This document shows positions 33,932-47,337 of a DNA stretch of 64,000 nucleotides, piece after piece (position 1 is the first letter of the stretch; the number at the start of each line of letters is the position of its first letter). The notes under the pieces were generated by a model. That model was given only the letters and a program-made list of their open reading frames with translations. It was not told the origin of the DNA and did not search any database. The stretch is from Chrysomallon squamiferum (taxonomy: Eukaryota > Mollusca > Gastropoda > Neomphalida > Peltospiridae), in NCBI GenBank assembly GCA_012295275.1, contig CM022665.1:26568946-26632945 (forward strand), written 5' to 3'. Made by a program: the position numbers and the translations under genes.

Positions 33932-36900
33932 ATTTTTGTGAATACAATAAAATTAGAGTGTGCAAAAGAATCCGAAAACTATGATATCACTATTTCTGCT
34001 GCACGGAAAAAGTTTCGGATTTCGGTATTTCGGAAAACAGATCTTCAACCTGAATTTGTTTTTGACATATTCGCGTTTGTTGTTTCGGTATAGAAATTTT
34101 ATCTAATAATATTCGTAAAAGTAACAAATATTATACACCATTATCATTTTAAGTCATTACTTGTATATAATTATATAACAACAACAACAACAACAATAGG
34201 AATATTAATAATTTAAATTTACTGATTATTCATAGTTTCTTTATATATTCAAATTTGCGAATCTGACTTAATTCCTTGACGTTGTTCATCATCATCATTA
34301 TTATTATTAGTTATTGTCACTTTTACTACTAAATCTATATGGATATATAGCAATGCACAAATATTTTCTTTTCGCTTTGTTTTCTTTTCTTTTCAGAAAG
34401 TCCCAAACAGTATGAGGGAAAGTTTTCAATTGTAAGCAAAGATCGATAATGTTCAGTAATACATTTTTTTTTTTTTTTTTTTTTAAATTAATTAATTTAT
34501 TTATTTTTAACTTATTTTTTTTTTTTTTTTAAAAAGAAGAAAGAAAGATAGAAAGAAAGAAAAGAATGATTATAATTATTATTTTATATTTAGTCTTTTG
34601 AGAAATAAATGTGTACAAATACTTACAACATCATTATTTCATTAGAACATTTTCTTTAGAGGGTAGAAAAACAAGTTTTGTTATGTTCAAAAAAGATCGA
34701 TGTCATCAGGTATTTGTAGCTGCGGAAGGATGGATGGATTTGACACTTGTAGGTGTATTTACATACTTGTGTGCATGTCGTTAACGATATTTTAATAAAT
34801 TCCAGTATGTATACCCAAGAAAAGAGCAGATTTATACTCGATTTGCTTATGATGACATTCATAAAAGATTTCGTGAGAGTGAAATATTAGAATTTGGGAA
34901 GCAGCACGAATACTATGACTTGCTGTACCTTCAAAAAGAGGTTAGTGTATTTCCTTCAAACATATATCACTCATATGACAACGTTTTTGATTTCTCTGAT
35001 TTTCTCAATAATAAAATCTAATTGTTTTTATTGTTTTTATTTTTTGGGGGAGGGGCGTCATGTACACACATACACGTAAATGTAAACATGCACACTGAAT
35101 ATATATTATACAAACATACGTGTATATATACTTACATTCATACACGTAGACACACAAATACACACAAAAACACAAACATGTACACGTAATAAAACAAAAT
35201 GAAAATAATGAACGAGTAGAACTCAATCAGAGAATACCTTAAAACATACGGATTCTATCTATCTATCTAGCTAGCTAGCTATCAATATACATATACTGAA
35301 CAAAAAAGAAACATCCGATTTGTACATACAGTATTTGTTGTGTTAAGGAATTATTGTGTAATGAAATTATATAGGTAGTATTAGCCATGAACTGTGTTAT
35401 CAAGATTCATGAATTTGATCGATTATTTTAATCGTCAGCAACGTAAATCTCAATTTACACGTGCATGCATGTCCCGTGTAGTATTCGGTCAATTTGTTTT
35501 ACTGACATTGTTATCAAGTGAACAAAAACGGTAAAATATTTGTAAAAAAAATTACTTTTTTTTACATTGTAGCATTTTTAGCATGCCAAGAATACCCAGT
35601 AATTTATGCGAACGGGCGATTGCCGTATTTGATGCTGGTATGTCGACCAAAGATGTTGCAAGTCATGTTGGGAGTTCTAGTCGAGCAGTATGAAATCTTC
35701 GCGTAAGATTTCGAACGACAGGAAGCACCAACGACGTGCCACGTCGTGGACGTCCGCATGTTACAACGTGTGGTCAAGGCCGCTATATCATGAACACGCA
35801 TTTGCGCAATCGATTCCAAATGGCAACTGCTGCTGCTAACACACCTGGGCTTTATAATAACCGAATCAGCGGGTAAACTTTTCGTAATCGTCTACGGGAG
35901 AATGGTTTACATGGACGACGCAACGTCGTCTAAATCGTCTTAATTATGCACGTGTACACATTCAGTAACCTTGATTCATTTGATGACTGGGCCCGCTAAA
36001 AGTCCTGATCTCAACCCCATCGACCATGTCTGGATCGTGTGGACAAACGATTGAGACGTCGTCCAAACCCACCCGCTAAGTTAACGAACTTCGAGAATGA
36101 AACAATATGCACCTGCGACGAACTACACTTCAGAGGTGGTCATATCCGTTATTAAGTGGGTTTTTTCTGTTGTTATATATTTTTTTTAACTCCTACCATA
36201 TTTGGTTAAAACGTCTCCCGGTTTCTGTTAACCTATCGCCATGATTTTTGCACCAAACAATACATAATGGAACACTCTTTAAACGCACATACAACAATTA
36301 TTCCGCCGGTTTGTTTTCAAGCAAAGTTAGCGGAAGTTTCTTATTTTGTTCAGTATATATCACAGCCATTATGATTTGATAACTGTACACAACATCTTTT
36401 TGTTTTTATTTTGTTTTCACGTATCATTTCAGGGTTTGGCATACAAACTTAATTTACGTACCAGACAGTGCAATGTAACAAAAATAACATGGCCATTTCG
36501 TCCCATTACCGTTCCATCAAAATCAAAGTTTGCGGGCATTGGTGTGTACGGGGCAGCAGGAATCCCAAACGAACATGTGGACATAATAAAATTTGAAGGC
36601 TTGATGGGAACAGACGGTTAGAATTCTCTTTTTTTTTTTTTTTTTTTTTTTTTATTCTAAAATTATCATACAGAAATGACTTTTGATTTGCCTTAAATCC
36701 GTTAATTGTTTTAAATATAATTTGTAATGATTTGTTCAACTGAAACACACACGCACGCACGCACGCACACACACGATAGAATGACTTTGAAAACAAAATG
36801 TACAAATTTAGTTATTATATTAAATTACAGTTACACGAATTCTTGATTAAAAAGAGAAAAAATATTTCTCAGATATATTAAATAGTTTTACGTCAATTTA

Positions 36901-37775
36901 ATAAAAAAACAGTTTCTCAGTAACTTTTGTATGCAGAGATCTTTCTTACACCTAACATACACACAAGCATGTATGTATATGTGTGTGTGTACGTGTACGT
37001 GCATTAATACTAAAAATAATAACTATTTTTCAGTCCAATATCAAATCTTTGTCTCTTCCCCGCACTGCATATTTCTTCAGTCATCTTACTACAATAAGAC
37101 TAGTGGTCCTATAGAACATAGGCAGTAAGTATTATTACCCTATGTCAATAACTAAGTAATATAGTTTATATTAGTGATATATCAATAACTAAATAAAATT
37201 ACTCAACAAATTTAAGTTAGTAGTATTACTAGTATTACTCTGTATAAAAAACTAAGAAATATTAATACCTAAGTAATATATGATTAGTATTAATATATTT
37301 CAGTAATTACGTAATATCACCAGTTTCAGTTAATAACTAAATAATATTATTTTATGACAATGATGAAGTAATATTACTTGTATTACCCTGCATCAGTAAT
37401 TAATTATAATAACACTATAATAAGTAATATTACTAATATGAATTCCATATCAGTAACTGTGTAATATTACTAACATAATGCCATATCAATAACTATCTAC
37501 ATCAGTAACAAAGTAATATTATCATTATTATTCTGCATCAGCAACTATTTAATATTATTAATTTTATATCAACAACCAAAAATTACTCTGTATTAATAAT
37601 TATTGCCCTTACCAATAATATTTCTGCATAGGCCAATTTAGAATCTTTGTAGAATTAATATTTTGCAGATAAACCTTTTAAATAATTTTCTTATTATTCT
37701 AGATATTTTGATGTCTCGCTTGGAATTTCTGATCCAGAAGTATTTATTCCTCCTCCAGAATGTAACAAATCTTGA
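33526..37775 (+). CDS. Ependymin-related protein, EPDR-6
   Basis: Exons: 33526-33610, 34397-34431, 34806-34940, 36433-36616, 37034-37124, 37703-37775 (200 aa, intact). It has the longest signal region of the six (85-nt exon 1, MKTFTMILFVVIIVVAVL), then QKPHPC. An internal Met at codon 6 could also start it. Marks: ESPKQYEGKF, RFAYDDIHKRFRESE, YYDLLYLQKE, NLRTRQCNVT and YNKTSG (two glycosylation sites), TWPFRPITVP, and GISDPEVFIPPPEC. Intron 1 carries a Tigger-like MITE, intron 3 a decayed Tc1-type element, and intron 5 a degenerate minisatellite starting at the donor. All borders remain intact despite these insertions. A poly(A) signal lies 20 nt after the stop. Confidence 0.9.
33708..34052. 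mobile_element. 345-bp Tigger/MARNA-like MITE in EPDR-6 intron 1
   Basis: The left side reads TTTGAGAATCCTCTATCCGA and continues AAATAC. The right end read inward gives CAGGTTGAAGATCTGTTTTC, then CGAAATAC. Both sides contain the paired motif TTTCGGATTTCGG. The interior holds a TA microsatellite (33893-33926). The exact left terminus is blurred by a short insertion after CAG. No coding capacity. Confidence 0.7.
35296..36353 (+). mobile_element. Tc1-type DNA transposon, decayed, in EPDR-6 intron 3
   Basis: Terminal inverted repeats: left CTGAACAAAAAAGAAAC, right GTTTCTTATTTTGTTCAG, with TA on both sides. About 1058 bp, shorter than a full element. A transposase remnant lies inside on the plus strand. 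Confidence 0.9.
35610..36110 (+). pseudogene. Broken Tc1-type transposase
   Basis: Recognisable parts are an N-terminal helix-turn-helix (ERAIAVFDAGMSTKDVASHV), a PRRGRPHVTT linker, RNRLRENGLHGRR, and near the end SPDLNPIDHVW, the segment around the third acidic catalytic residue. Several in-frame stops, frame changes and a missing middle make it non-functional. Confidence 0.85.
37125..37610. repeat. Degenerate ~48-bp minisatellite starting at the EPDR-6 exon 5 donor
   Basis: From the donor CA|GTAAGTATTATTACCC onward, related blocks recur about ten times: CAGTAAC/TAAGTAATATTACT followed by ATTACCCTGTATC-type sequence. The copies have drifted and the period varies around 40-50 bp. Confidence 0.7.
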
Positions 37776-38135
37776 TCAATGTCTGTATTTTCTAAATAAA
37801 AAACATTTTATTTAAGACACTGTCTTTTTATTTATGTATTTATTTTTTCAATTATTATTATTATTTTCCTTATTTATTATTATAATTATTATTATTTAAT
37901 GTTAATCAGGCTTAAATGGACAAAACTACATATTTTTTTCTTGTCAGTCTCAGATGTTTAATTAATTTTTAAATCAATATCTCAAAGTTCCAGAATAACA
38001 CTGATATATGATAGGTGGCACATTTCTACACTGGTTTGGGGAATAAAAAATAAATAAATATGATGGATTTATTATCCAGTAAAGCACGAATATTTTTGTT
38101 TCTTTATGGTAATAAAGAATGTTTCATTTCATTTA

Positions 38136-38168
<33 letters not shown>

Positions 38169-40874
38169 TTTTTAAATTATTATTATATATGTGTGTGTGT
38201 GTGTGTATGTGTGTTTCTGTTTATTAGTATTATTTTAATTTTTTTTTTTTAATTTTTTTTAGTAACTCAGCATCTGGGACAAAGGAATCTGCATACAATT
38301 ATGATGGATCATAAACACAGTACAAAAACAATTCAAAAATGTTTTTAAAAAACACTGAAATAATTTTAATAATGATACAAAAAAAGAAATGACAGTAAAT
38401 AAATAAATAAATTAATTAAAATAATATAAAATAAATATAAATAAATAAATATATAAATAAATATCAAATAAATAAATTAATAATAATAAAATAAAAAAAT
38501 TAATAATAAAAAAAAATATATATATATATATAAAAATAAGTAAATAATTTAAATGAAATAATTAAAACAAAAGTAACATTAAAACAATAGCATTATCAAC
38601 AATGACAGCAATAATAATGATGATAATGATGATGTTAAGAAATGGAATTGACTTAACAGTTGATACACTTGTTGAGGAAATGTGAAATGTATTCAATCCA
38701 AGAACTATTATTCTAGAAAGAGTCTCTTCTTTTTCACATATTAACAGAAACATTTTTGTTTTTCAATTGTTTTCAGGCATAAAATCCTAAATTTTTTGTT
38801 TTGCATTCAGTCTCTACATTTTTGAAATATTGTACCTTCAAAATTTCTTTTTTTAACACTAACCTTTAAAACTAATTCAAACTCCAAGATTGTAACAAGA
38901 CAGAATTTTTACTTACAGTCTTCATATATTAAAAATATGGAGAACTAGATTATATATATTTCTACTACTTATGTTTAATAAGGTAAAGAAAAAAAAAAAA
39001 AATTATAAACTTGTCCTAACTTTTTATATTTTAGATGAATATTTATAAAATTAAATTCAGTTTCCCCATTCCTGCAAAAATGTCAGTCATTTTGTAATTT
39101 GTGTTGATTTGACTAATGTTGCATAATAAATATAAAAAAGATTCTGGGAATGAACATTTATTTAAGTGAGTGAAATTATATCTGGTTTTCTGGGGGGATT
39201 TTTTTTTATTTTATTTTTTTTTTTTTTTTTTCATTATTATTAATGCTGTTCTTTTTTTTTTTTTTTTTTTTTGTCATTTCCTCTTTTGTTACATTAGTCA
39301 AATTACTTCAGTGATCCTTTAACCATTATTGAATTTTTTTGTGTGTCATTTCAAAACAAAAAGTAATTGCATGAATTATAAAATATTATGTTGCATATGT
39401 GGGTGTGAAATTCTTTTAATATTCTATAATATAATGTTTGTCTCATGGATGAAAAAAAAAAAAAAAAAAAAACCTAAAATGTTACTGAACAAAACTCATA
39501 TTTATCTAAGAATGTATTTTTTTGCTGATACATGACAATGCTTTTATTTTATTTCTATCACATTAATCTGAGAATTTTTTAAAAAGCAGCAGGTGTTCCA
39601 AAAGCAAGCTGTTTCTTTCATAGATAAGAGTAAAAACAGTCTTTCCATAATGTCAAAACATTTTCTGTTAACCAAAAGAATTATAAAATTATGAAGCAAA
39701 AAACAAAAAATAAAAAACAGAAAGAACTTACATTTTTTTGCATTTTTTTTATTGACAACAAAAAGAATAAGCTTAAAAATTATCATTTGAAGAAAAACAA
39801 AAATGAAAAAGAAAAAAAAAAAGCAAAAAGAAAGCAAAAACTTTTTTTTTTTAATTAAGTAACATTATGAATCAAATTACAACCATAACATTTGTATTCA
39901 AGGTAAACATCAGAACTTGACTACGTAATGCATCACAAATCAGTATGATTGCAGGCTCATTCCTTCATCATATCCATTTCATACATTTTTTATTTTTTTA
40001 TTAATTTATATGTCATATTAACCATCAAAATATCTAGTTGAAATTTCTTAACAACCTCTGTTAAATTTACAGTATTTGACAAATTCAATATTTATCAAAG
40101 AATGGTCTGTCCTAAAAATATTCTTTTGAAAAATAAATGCTGTCTCTAAAACAAATGGCACCTTTTTAATGAGCAAAATTTTTAATGTTAATTCTTTAAG
40201 AAAATAACTTCTGTAAAACATTTCTTTGTTACAAAATATACTAAAATAACATGCAATCATCTGAAAGGGATAAAAGATCTCAGAATGTTTGTTTTCATTA
40301 ACAAATTTTGAACAAATTTCAATGTTTCTTTAAATGACAATGATAATGATAATAACAGTAGTTGTAGTACAGTACCAGTAATAATAATGAATGCTGTTGA
40401 TTAAAAAAATATATATTCAGAATATGTGTTCTAAACACTGGAATGCAGTCTTACCTTTGGTATAAATGAGCAAGCTGCCAAAATCTTAAGATTTTGTGGG
40501 GTGTTTTCAAAACAGTATATGGAGCTTTATATAAAATATAAGAGTAAAAAAAAACATATTTTGCATAGATTATGAAGACCTACAAAATCAGATACTTGCT
40601 CTCAATATCAGAAAAACATTCAGAAAAATAGACTGCTTGTTCCTTTCTCTTTATGACAATAACAATCAAATTCTCAAAAATATATTTTTAAATCACCTGC
40701 TATTCCATCTGCTGGTCCATCTTTTTAACAATCTTGTTTCTTGACTGCTTTTATATTTACTATGTTACTCATTTTTTTTAAATTATTATTTTTTTTATTA
40801 TGTTTTAGTTATCTTATTATTATTTTTATTATCATTATATATTTTTATTCCTTTTTAATTTAATTTTTTTATTT

Positions 40875-40910
<36 letters not shown>

Positions 40911-41050
40911 TTCTTGTTATATTTAAATTACTTTGATAGGAACATAAATGGAAATGAAAGGAAAAGCCTAATTATATTAAATAACATTTTAAACAATATT
41001 GAGAGAAGGGGTAAAACTATCTATTTTGTAGTAAGTTGCACAAACAACGA

Positions 41051-41097
<47 letters not shown>

Positions 41098-43714
41098 AAT
41101 AAAATAAAATAAAAATTAAAAACTTAAAAAAAAAATTAATAAAAAAAAAAAATTAAAATTAAAAAAAAAATTACTGAAAAACAATATAGAGAGGGGGTAA
41201 AAATATATAGTTTGCAGTAAGTTGTACAAACAATAACAAACAAACAAAAAAATATATAGTAAAAGTAAAACTAAAAAAAAAAAAAAAATACACAATTTAG
41301 AAATTTGCATATTTAATTCATGCAACCAATTACTAAAAATTTTGTATGCAATTGTCTACATATAGAAATAGTGTGTTATGCAATTACTAATGGTTTAATA
41401 TTTTTTTTTTCATTAATAAACCAGACAAACATTTATTAAATTTGTATTTAATAAAGAACTGAAAACTCTGCTAATAAAACTAACAGCTTAAAATGTTTAA
41501 AACAACTGTAATGCAAAGAACAAGTCAGAAATTCTTTTAACTCTGTTACAATTCAAAAATTTAAACATATTTATAAATAATATCTCCATCCATTTTCATT
41601 TTCACTTCTCTCGGTAAACAACAACTATTTTAGTTGGACCAACAAGCAACACGAATGTGTTGTACACATATTTAAAACCCGCAAAAAAAACAACCAGTTA
41701 TTCATGTGTACTCATAGCACCTGCTGAAATTTAAGGCAAGCAAATATCATTCTCCCAAAAAATTAAAATCAAGTAAATAGTTTGGACATAGGAGTTACAG
41801 TGAGATGGAAAACTGTTCTGATTTTCTTATGTTAATTGAAAATGACTAAAATAATGGAGTTTTTAAACTGTAATTGCTCACAGACAGTAACTCTCACAAA
41901 AAATTTAATTCAATGAAACATTTGTTACCTCCCTTTCCAGATACTATCTACCATACTTGCCTTCTTAAATTATTGGTTACATGTTTTTGACCTTTATGGT
42001 ATAAATTTAGTTATTTAATGCTGATGTGAAACAAATACCTGTCAAACTTGGATCAGCAAGTACATATGTACACCAACAGTAGGAAACCAACCAATACGTT
42101 AACTTTCAAAAACAAAAACAAAAGGAAAAAATTAAAATAGAAAATATAATTAGAATTTAAAAAAAATAAAATAAAATAAAAAAAAAAAATTATAAATTTA
42201 CTGAGTAAGCAAAAAAGAGATGGGGTAGAAAAGTGTAAACAAAATAGAATTAGAAAAAGAAAACGAAATTAAATATACTGAAGCTATATCTCTAAATATT
42301 TAAAGAATTTTTGTTTTTGGTTGAATTTAGAAACTTTTATTTCATCTGGTACTGTCTATTTATGGCATCAAGAGTAGCTAAGTGGATTTTTTGCACCATT
42401 CAAAAGAACTAAGAAATGAGCATAATAAAAAATAATAATAATAAAAACCATCATTTTATGGATACAGCAAATAAACCAATAATTAAGAAACTACCATCTG
42501 AAAATATTTAACACCCTGCAGATTAAAATGTTTATAAACTTAACTGAAAGATTAAATATTTATTAATTTCACTAAATAATGAACTACAATATATATCAAT
42601 TTTTAGTAAATTACTGAACTAACAAAGATTATTTTTAAAAGGACTATTGTATTATTTCATGAAGTAAAAAATGCAGTTACTATAACAGGAAATGTTTAAA
42701 CTAATGTTACAAATTTATCTGAAAATATTTAAATACCAGAAATAGGAAGGTCCATGAAATAGATTGTCGTTATATTGAATTCAGATTAATGTACTAATTT
42801 TTGCTTTGAAGTTTTTAAATTTGAATAAGTAAAAAAAAATAATAAACATAAAAATCATGAGAAATAAATATATAAAACAAAAAATAACAGTAATAAATGT
42901 AATAACAATCTAAGCACAAAAGTAAAATGTAGAGAAAAATTTAAACTAACTAAAATGTTTAATAATATATTAGTAATTAAATTAAACATATTTTAGATGC
43001 AGATGGATGCCAAAATGAAGAAAAATATCATAACATTTTCATTTAATGACATTAAAAATATATATATTTTTTTTTTTTTTTAAATTTACAAATTTTAGTA
43101 TAACAAACAAAAATTAAATTAACTTTTTAAAATTTAGTTTTGAGAAAATTGGCAGTTTAATATATTTTTCCCAACATCAGAACTTCATGGGAAATGGCAC
43201 ATTAAGGACAATTTAAGTCAGCTTTTGTTGACCCTGAAACTGGCATTCTGGACATTTTATTAGTGTCACTTCACTGACATTAAAATTCAAACTTTGTAAA
43301 TGAGATGAAACAAAAGTTTAATTACAGGCATAAATTTCCCATTAATATAATTTAAAAGTTTTCATCTACAGATTATTAATATTGTTTAGATGTTTTCAAA
43401 ACAAAATTTAAAAAACAGGAAAGTTAAAAAGAACAAAAATAGCCCCCAAATCTTATGCTTGATAAAGTTAAAAAGGATAATATTAATAAATGAAAATTAA
43501 ACAGCCAAAATTAAGAAAAAAAAAAAAAAAACTTAAATGAAAATAAAAATTAAAAAAAACCCAAAAAAAACCTATTAAAATGGAGCTAATTATTAAAAGT
43601 TCATTTATGAACTGAATTTGTTTTTCCCGAAAAAGCGGAAAATGAATGTAGGAAGTGACCTCGAAGAATATCTGCAAGACTGAGATGGATCTTTCCTGCA
43701 GCTCCAGTCATCAC
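37776..43714. other. Non-coding AT-rich stretch between EPDR-6 and the CBM48 gene
   Basis: No convincing exon. It contains many A or T runs (for example 38138-38166, 40875-40908, 41050-41094) and AATA/AAAT repeats. The right part may be the 3' UTR of the minus-strand CBM48 gene; one AATAAA on the minus strand lies at 43256-43261, about 450 nt after its stop. The rest is unassigned. Confidence 0.55.
37795..37800 (+). terminator. Poly(A) signal of EPDR-6
   Basis: AATAAA 20 nt after the TGA stop. Confidence 0.65.
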
Positions 43715-45953
43715 TTATCCAGAAGCCATTATCACATTGCATTCCTCATCTTTGTCATTATTCTTGACAGGCTGTTCAGATAAAAATACAAGGAATAAAT
43801 ATGATATCATTTTATATGTTTATTATGTTAAATTATAGGGTATCTTTATATGTAAATGCTAAATTAAATGTGATAAAACATTATTATTGTATTTAATGAG
43901 TTAATTTGGACATCTTCACATTTCCAAACAAAATACAAAACATCACATAAAACACACACACTAACACACATGAATGTGTGTACATAATACCCATATATAC
44001 ATATACTAACAAATTGTACAAGCATTCATTTTGTTTCTTGTTCAACATATAATATCACTAACATAAAAAAAAAAAAAATTTTTAAAAAAAATCTGTGTCT
44101 ACAAACTTACCAAGTCTTTATCGACTGTCCAATCATCATCCACGCAAAATCTAACCAGATTTTCTCCAGGAGGCATGTCTATAGTTGCAGCAAAACCATC
44201 ATCACTAAAACAAAGAAATTAAATATTATACATTTCTTTTTTAAATTCTTAAAAACAAATAATAATTAAGAATAAGTTATTCTCAAAGACAAACTGACTT
44301 GTTCATCATTATATATATATATGTATATATATGTATATATAATTGTAATGGTTATTAAATTATGTATAATTTTATCTGTCGGTATAAGTATGCCTATTTT
44401 TGATTTGTGACTTTATAAAAGGAAGTTAATGAAAATTTGTGTTAGTGTATGTGCCTCTGTTTTTATATTTATAATGTAGGATCACATTTTATTTTCATAT
44501 ATATATATATATATTGGAACAAATATGTAGCATGTCAGCTCTCACTTCAGGTTTTTAACCTGTATGTTTTTGGTAGTATTATATGTAAAATATAACTTGA
44601 ATTATATGATTAAGAATTCTGTGTCCTAAACCATTGCAGTGTATTACAAAATATTAGAATGAAACACAAACTAAAAGTTTTCTTACATGTAACCTAAGTA
44701 GTTAAATCTTTCAAGACCTAACTTATACATACAAATAAAATTTAGAAAAATCCATTATTTAAGCCAATAAAATCTGACTGACAGATTTAATTTCCTCTTT
44801 CCTAGAACAAGACAATTTTCACTACTAGATCTTTATTAAAGTAATCTACATAGAGAGTGTTCTTACGTGCTCTCCAGTGGAACCTTGTCTCCCCAGTTGT
44901 TGAATGTTCCATTCACTGCGACACTGGCAGCCTCACCTGTCCATTTAACTACAGTTGCCACCTTGGCCTTCAATGATAATATCAAATATTACAATACACA
45001 TATGGCTTTACAATGTCATTATCCTTTTCTAATAACCATTCATAATACTTGTTGTTTTGGGGATTTTTTTTAATTAATTTTTTTTTACCTAATTTTGGTG
45101 AACAAATGTTTTTTTATTCATGTCAGTCTGTTTAGTCTAGCTTGTGGGAAATGTTTGCCTTTAATATGAGGTATTTTAAAATTTCAAATAAGTAAAAGAC
45201 AGCAATTTTTCTAAGGAATTATAATTACCAAAAATGTAACAAAAATACTGAAAGATATTTATCAAGAAACTATAAATAGTGCATCAGTAACAGATAGTCA
45301 TTCATTCTTTAACAGGGATAGGATTTGTGATTCATCACAGAAGAATAAAATGTTACTGACTGCAGCTTGTTCACCAGGCGATTCCGCTGGAGCCGGTTCC
45401 GGTTCCGATTCTGGTGCGGCTGCTGCTTCTGCTGCTGCTGCTGCTGCTGGTACTTCAACATCAGATGGTCGTTCTACTTTTGGTGTTGCAGGAGGTGGTG
45501 TAGGAGGCTTACTTTCGGTTTTCTGAAATCAGACATACAAATTATGTTTTAAAAATTTACAAACCACTAAAGAGAAACACCTTTTTTTATGTTTTTTTAA
45601 ACATTTTAGGATCAATCAGTGACATCAATCCAGTGACAAAAACAACAAAAATGAATGCAACTTTTAATAAAGATGTGGGAAACATTTTAATGATATAGGC
45701 AATACAAACTGTGTTTATAGCTTAAAATTTATGGTTGTTATTAAAAAATATAGATACTTCATGCATACATGTATGCAAAAGTAATTTCATATTAATCATA
45801 CTATATTTAATATTATACAACAATAGATATCACACATCTGTGACTAAGACCTATCAGATTAATTTTTATACATACTGCTGGAACCTCCTCTTCTTTCTGA
45901 TCCTTCTTCTTGTTTTTATCCTTCTTCTTCTGACGACTGCTTTTGTTGCCCAT
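43715..45953 (-). CDS. AMPK beta-like CBM48 (glycogen-binding) protein lacking the C-terminal domain
   Basis: Exons: 45876-45953, 45361-45522, 44867-44967, 44111-44204, 43715-43771 (163 aa, phases 0, 0, 2, 0). The start MGNKSSRQ fits N-myristoylation (Gly2, Ser at 5-6) and recalls the start of AMPK beta. A Lys-rich segment follows, then a Pro/Ala/Glu-rich linker with an Ala run (about residues 27-80). Residues about 82-160 form a CBM48 domain: VVKWTGEAASVAVNGTFNNW, PPGENLVRFCVDDDW, ECNVIMASG stop. The two Trp residues that stack on sugar in AMPK beta are present (FNNW and DDDW), as is an Asn near the end. The usual Lys of the YKF motif is Arg. The AMPK beta domain that binds alpha and gamma subunits is absent, so it is not a normal AMPK subunit. 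Probable role: membrane-tethered glycogen or starch-like binding. A 5' UTR intron precedes the start exon. Confidence 0.88.
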
Positions 45954-46031
45954 GTTTATCAAATCAGTTAATTATTTCTTAAACAGATGTTTAGGACTCA
46001 ATCTGGGTATGCTCACTGATTTTGTGAATAT
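45954..46031 (-). other. 5' UTR part of the CBM48 gene's first coding exon
   Basis: Upstream of the ATG, the sequence reaches a strong acceptor (TTTCTTTCAG, then ATATTC) at 46032. This shows that at least one non-coding exon lies further right. Confidence 0.65.
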
Positions 46032-47301
46032 CTGAAAGAAATAAAATACATATTCATCTGATATTTCATTTCAGAGTTATACAAATAAAAACCTGCTTTG
46101 TTAGCAGTAATAGATATTTTCAAGTTTAAAATGAGTACAATCAGTCCTAGAGGCAGCCCACTTAAGTTGTACCCATAATACTTTCATTTATTTATTTTTT
46201 ATATGTAACATTAAATAAGTTTAGAAATAATAAAATCAGTAATGGTACTTAATAATTAGGATTCAGTTCTTTTTATGCATTTTGCCTGCTCATCTGGAGG
46301 CACACTTATACCATTTTATTTCTTCTTCTTTTTTTTTCCTTTCTATTTTACTTTTTCCTAACATAAATAATATTATAAAATATATAGTTATATGTATTAA
46401 ATATCATGGAATACAAATATTAGCTACAAAATGTATCTTGGGTATGTCTTTAAAAAATAAATGAAATATTCTGTGAATTCTTTCTTTTATGCAGATTAAA
46501 ACATATTTTCTTCATCCAAAGTATTCGTGATTGTATCTGATAACAGAGGTGAGCTACAATTTAATTACATGCAAGAAACCATTTAGGTAATGATCTGTAA
46601 ATGACAAATGTATTTTTGTTCAGACAGTAAGTGTTCAAGATATATAACAGTGCTACAAAGAAGTGTTATCTTAGAACAAATGGATTCTTTGGATGTTAAT
46701 ATGGTGCATTGTTCAGATCAGCAGAAACAGTTGCAATGTGATGTTTATGATGCGGGACATAGATGACACAGACTTATCATTTCAAGCTGAGTTAACATGG
46801 TGTATGATTTGGTTGAATGAATATATACAGTATATGAAAAGGATGTTATAAATTCTTAAACTTCAAGTCGCTGATACATTACAGCTGCATTCTTATAAAA
46901 GTCAGACTGTGGATGCACATCATCATGAACATATTTTCAATGTTCCTATTTGAAATTTCTACTCTATTATTATCAAATCTACCTGAGAAATTAACAAGAA
47001 AATTTCTGCAATTGATGATGCATCCATATAAGGTATCAAATTCTTATAAACTTTCAGTGCATGTAAAACTGTAATTCCAGTGAGAATTAAACATTTGTGA
47101 ATCTATCTTAAATAACTGAGCATCAAGTATCTACAATTAACATGTGGCATGTCATAACTATTCATACCTGTAAACTTTTATCACTTTTTTAAAGTTTTAT
47201 TTTTTGTTCCTTTGCAACAATCGTAATAAAAACTATAAAAAGTTCTCGGCATATAAAAACATAAATCAAAAGCATAAATGTTTAACATTTACAGATTAAA
47301 A

Positions 47302-47337
<36 letters not shown>

